64,000 nucleotides of DNA, from contig OZ260100.1 in assembly GCA_965284565.1 (NCBI GenBank), positions 930,001 to 994,000 on the forward strand, written 5' to 3'. Position numbers and translations under genes: made by a program. The notes below the pieces were generated by a model. The model was not told the origin of the DNA. It was given only the letters and a program-made list of their open reading frames with translations, and did no database searches. Shown here piece by piece: positions 61,500 through 64,000 of this stretch (positions within the stretch are counted from its first letter, which is position 1; each line of letters opens with the position of its first letter). Source of the DNA: BRH-c54 sp965284565. Lineage in GTDB: Bacteria > Bacteroidota > Bacteroidia > Flavobacteriales_E > Vicingaceae.

Positions 61500-63128
61500 T
61501 TAGTAGTGACATTTAGCACACTCCATTCCACCAATTTCGTCAACTGTTAGTTTGCCATCTTCAAACACTTTATTTCTAAATTCCTCTGGCATTCTTTTGT
61601 GCATTTCATCATAATAGCCATTGTCTTTTGTAGAAACTCCAGTTCCTTTATGACATTCTATACACCATCCCATAGTTAGTTTAGAATGTTGACCTACCAC
61701 ATCCATTTCTTCAACTGGCCCGTGACAAGTTTGACATTGTTGGTTTCCAACAGTTACGTGTTGTTGGTGACTAAAGAATACGTGATCTGGTAAGTTGTGA
61801 ACTTTTATCCATTTAACAGGTGTAGGATTATCTCCATATTTTCCTGTTTTAGGATCGTAATCTAAATGCTTATAGATTTTTTTGATTTCTTCAGACATTG
61901 GATATTCTTCTCCGTTGTATAGAAAAGTTTTATCACCACCATTAATATAAGTATGACAATTCATACATAAGTTTAATGAAGGAATTCCAGAGGTTTTACT
62001 ATGTCTTGCACTAGAATGACAGTAGTTACAGTCTATTTTGTCGTCTCCAGCGTGAATTTTATGAGAGAATTTAATTGGTTGCTCAGGCTTATATCCTTGG
62101 TGAACACCAATGGTAGCGGCACTTCCCATTAAATCTACCAATCCTGCAAAAACAAGAACTACTACAACAGCAGCAACATATCCTTTATTGTTACTTAATG
62201 TATGTTTAAAAGCACCCATTAAAGAAACGGGGCCAGTATATTCTACGCCTGCTTTTTCAGCATTAGCTTTAGCTACCATCACTCTCGACTTGTTCAGCAT
62301 CAAGATAACAATTAATAATGCGACACAAATCACACCTAATACTATAAAGGTAACCCATGGAGATTTTTCTTCTGTAGTAACTACAACTTCTTCTGTAGGG
62401 GCAGCTTTTTTATCAACTGGAGGATTTGCAATATATGCTAATATAGCTTTAATGTCATCTTCAGAAACTGGTTGAGCTGGCATTGGTACTTTATTGTATT
62501 CCTCAAAAATAGCAACCGCTTCAGGGTCTCCAGAAGCAATTAAGTCAGCAGAATTTTGAATCCATTTTACTAACCATTCTTGTGATCTTTTATCAGAAAT
62601 ACCTTGCAAGCCTGGACCAACAACTTTATCAGCTCCTGCACTATGACAAGCTTTACAATTATTTTTAAATAATTTTTGTCCTTCTAAAACTAATGGATCA
62701 ACTTCTCCACCTGCATCAGCAGTAGCAGCTTCTTTTGGCTCTTCTTTCTTTGCAGAAGAAGCTTCTGGATTAGCAATATAATCTATAATAGCCGTTAGCT
62801 CTTCATCCGAAAAAGGATGTGCAGGCATAGGTACTTTGTTGTATTCTTCGAAAATTGCTATGGCATCTTTATCCCCATTGGCAATCATTTCCTGAGAATT
62901 TTTGATAAAACCCATCAACCATTCTTTCGAACGTTTCTCAGTTACTCCCGCCAAACCAGGACCAACTAACCTATCTGAAGTTAGCTTGTGACACGCGGTA
63001 CAAGATGTTTTAAATAATTTCTCACCATCTTGTGCAGATAAATTTACCTGAACAAATAAAAATGAAAAATAAATTAACGCAAGTTTTAAAAGTGTACCTC
63101 TCGAATTGATTCTTGTTATCTTATTCAT
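61500..63128 (-). CDS. actA: Alternative complex III multiheme cytochrome ActA with two fused cytochrome c domains
   Basis: 542 residues. After an N-terminal signal/anchor, two class I cytochrome c domains follow each other (CTACHK near 42; CKACHS near 160), each with a PMPAxPxSxxE segment. A hydrophobic helix (WVTFIVLGVICVALLIVILML) and a second (VAAVVVVLVFAGLVDLMG) precede the pentaheme core: CNYCHS, CMNCHT, CQTCHG, CIECHK, CAKCHY. Seven CXXCH in all; the best-studied ActA has five. The fused domains may serve as built-in electron outlets beside ActE. First gene of the operon. Confidence 0.93.
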   Translation of the reverse strand: MNKITRINSRGTLLKLALIYFSFLFVQVNLSAQDGEKLFKTSCTACHKLTSDRLVGPGLAGVTEKRSKEWLMGFIKNSQEMIANGDKDAIAIFEEYNKVPMPAHPFSDEELTAIIDYIANPEASSAKKEEPKEAATADAGGEVDPLVLEGQKLFKNNCKACHSAGADKVVGPGLQGISDKRSQEWLVKWIQNSADLIASGDPEAVAIFEEYNKVPMPAQPVSEDDIKAILAYIANPPVDKKAAPTEEVVVTTEEKSPWVTFIVLGVICVALLIVILMLNKSRVMVAKANAEKAGVEYTGPVSLMGAFKHTLSNNKGYVAAVVVVLVFAGLVDLMGSAATIGVHQGYKPEQPIKFSHKIHAGDDKIDCNYCHSSARHSKTSGIPSLNLCMNCHTYINGGDKTFLYNGEEYPMSEEIKKIYKHLDYDPKTGKYGDNPTPVKWIKVHNLPDHVFFSHQQHVTVGNQQCQTCHGPVEEMDVVGQHSKLTMGWCIECHKGTGVSTKDNGYYDEMHKRMPEEFRNKVFEDGKLTVDEIGGMECAKCHY

Positions 63129-63432
63129 AATAAAACTGTTACAGTTGTTTCTTTAAACTAAACATAAAATGATTGACAAATGTATAAGAATACATCAGTT
63201 TTTGATAACATTTTTCGATTAAAATCTCCTTTTAAATATCAATTTAGAATTATTCTAAATAAGAAGGGTGTTGACTTATGATTTCTGTCATATAGCAGAA
63301 ATTGTTCACAAAAAGCGATAACAGCATGCACATCAATTAACAATGTTTAACATATCTTCTTTATTCCTTATATTTTAAAAATTATGTAGTTTTGGACTAA
63401 TTTATGTAATCTGAGTTTTATACACTTTTAAT
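63129..63432. other. 304-bp divergent regulatory region between actA and the SPOR gene
   Basis: No gene. On the minus strand TACATTTG (63177-63184) is the likely -7 element of the act operon, giving a leader of about 45 bases. On the plus strand TAGTTTTG (63387-63394) is the likely -7 element of the SPOR gene. Nothing else is recognised in between. Confidence 0.55.
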
Positions 63433-63846
63433 ATGCAATTAAAATTATTTTTAGGTTTCTTTTTATTTACCGTTATTAGTATTACTGTTTTCGGTCAGGA
63501 TACAACTACCCAAGACACCTCTAACATTAAAAAAGTTACTGTTGTTGTAGATAAAGCTATTGAAGGTATTAACGATACCTATAAAGCTGCTTACAAACTT
63601 TATGGTTATAGAATTCAATTAGCCTCAGAAAGTAGTAGTGCTCCTGCTCGCAAAATTAGAGCTGCTTTTATTCAAAAATACAAAGAAGTTCCAGCTTACG
63701 AAATTTACCAACAACCTTACTTTAAAGTGCGTGTTGGCGATTTTAAAACCAAATTAGAAGCTATAAAATTCCAAAAAGAAATTAGTAGTGACTACCCTAA
63801 CTGCTACATCGTTAAAGATGAAATTGAGTTTGAGAAGGAGAACTAA
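63433..63846 (+). CDS. SPOR-domain secreted protein
   Basis: 137 residues. Signal peptide MQLKLFLGFFLFTVISITVF, a short linker, then a SPOR fold (about 58-130): YRIQLASESSSAPARKI, FKVRVGDFKTKLEAIKFQ, YPNCYIVKDEIE. SPOR domains bind denuded glycan strands of peptidoglycan at septa. With no membrane anchor it is probably periplasmic. Small stand-alone SPOR proteins are frequent in Bacteroidota. Confidence 0.88.
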   Translation: MQLKLFLGFFLFTVISITVFGQDTTTQDTSNIKKVTVVVDKAIEGINDTYKAAYKLYGYRIQLASESSSAPARKIRAAFIQKYKEVPAYEIYQQPYFKVRVGDFKTKLEAIKFQKEISSDYPNCYIVKDEIEFEKEN

Positions 63847-63918
63847 ATTTTTCTTGATTTCTAAATTTCTTCCATTTATTCATCTCCCTATCCACCCTAA
63901 AAAAATATCAAAAAAACT

Positions 63919-63950
63919 TGTTTAATTAAAAATATATTTATTTACTTTGC
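63919..63950 (+). promoter_or_regulatory. Probable promoter of the gene running off the right edge
   Basis: TTG (63919-63921), 21-base spacer, TTACTTTG (63943-63950), one base off TAnnTTTG. Start codon 20 bases on. Confidence 0.45.
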
Positions 63951-63970
63951 AATTCAAAGTACTTTTTAAT

Positions 63971-64000
63971 ATGAAAAATTCAAAACAACATTTAGAAGCC
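63971..64000 (+). CDS. Start of an unidentified gene (10 codons)
   Basis: MKNSKQHLEA, open to the end of the window, behind a plausible promoter. Too short to assign a family. Confidence 0.45.
   Translation, partial: MKNSKQHLEA

Noticed and set aside
1..64000. CRISPR arrays, tRNA or rRNA genes, prophage or complete IS elements
   Set aside because: I looked through the gaps between genes and found no regularly spaced repeats, cloverleaf-like sequences or transposase/integrase frames; only the MITE-like element and short dispersed repeats are present.

Overview
The window comes from an AT-rich bacterium of the phylum Bacteroidota, most likely order Flavobacteriales. The evidence is the complete porP/sprF-gldK-gldL-gldM-gldN type IX secretion (T9SS) operon, gldA, a secreted protein with a T9SS C-terminal sorting domain, an alternative complex III (actA-F) operon, bacillithiol genes, and many promoters of the Bacteroidota type (TTG, about 20 bases, TAnnTTTG). 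I cannot name the genus. No rRNA, tRNA or CRISPR array was seen.

Layout: 1-5.5 kb holds the end of cysD, a PorG-like outer-membrane barrel, a nitronate-monooxygenase-like enzyme, an M16 peptidase, bshA and murI. The accessory hot spot is 5.5-14.9 kb: three tandem lipoprotein/secreted-lipase pairs on the minus strand. The lipase partner is a 2112-residue T9SS protein in one pair and a truncated N-terminal remnant in the other two. All three lipoprotein genes carry a poly-G tract at the same codon position, and one is out of frame because of it. 15-25 kb holds a BlaI/M56-TonB regulatory pair, cobalamin adenosyltransferase, a small Cys-rich protein, a MORN-repeat protein, a TPR-SpoIIE phosphatase, gatC, plsC and trpS. 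25-31 kb is the gliding/T9SS core operon. 31-42 kb holds a degenerate arginase-like protein, topA, proC, an Lrp regulator, a cyclase, hemW, a histidine kinase and hemD. 43-45 kb is an ExbB-ExbD-ExbD operon. 45-50 kb holds metK behind a SAM-II-like riboswitch, gldA, a MITE-like palindrome abutting rsgA, and dtd. 50-54 kb holds bacilliredoxin, rpoN, a PAP2-like protein and a GldN-like/MORN fusion. 54-63 kb is the actABCDEF operon. The window ends with a SPOR protein and the first codons of another gene.

Themes that connect the genes: the T9SS machinery (PorG-like, PorP, GldKLMN) would export the giant sorting-domain protein encoded in the same window; the ExbB/D motor could energise outer-membrane processes; BshA and bacilliredoxin belong to one redox system; and the act operon is the quinol-oxidising part of the respiratory chain. 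The two least ordinary features are the phase-variable, mosaic lipoprotein/lipase cassette array and the protein fusing a GldN-like domain to MORN repeats.
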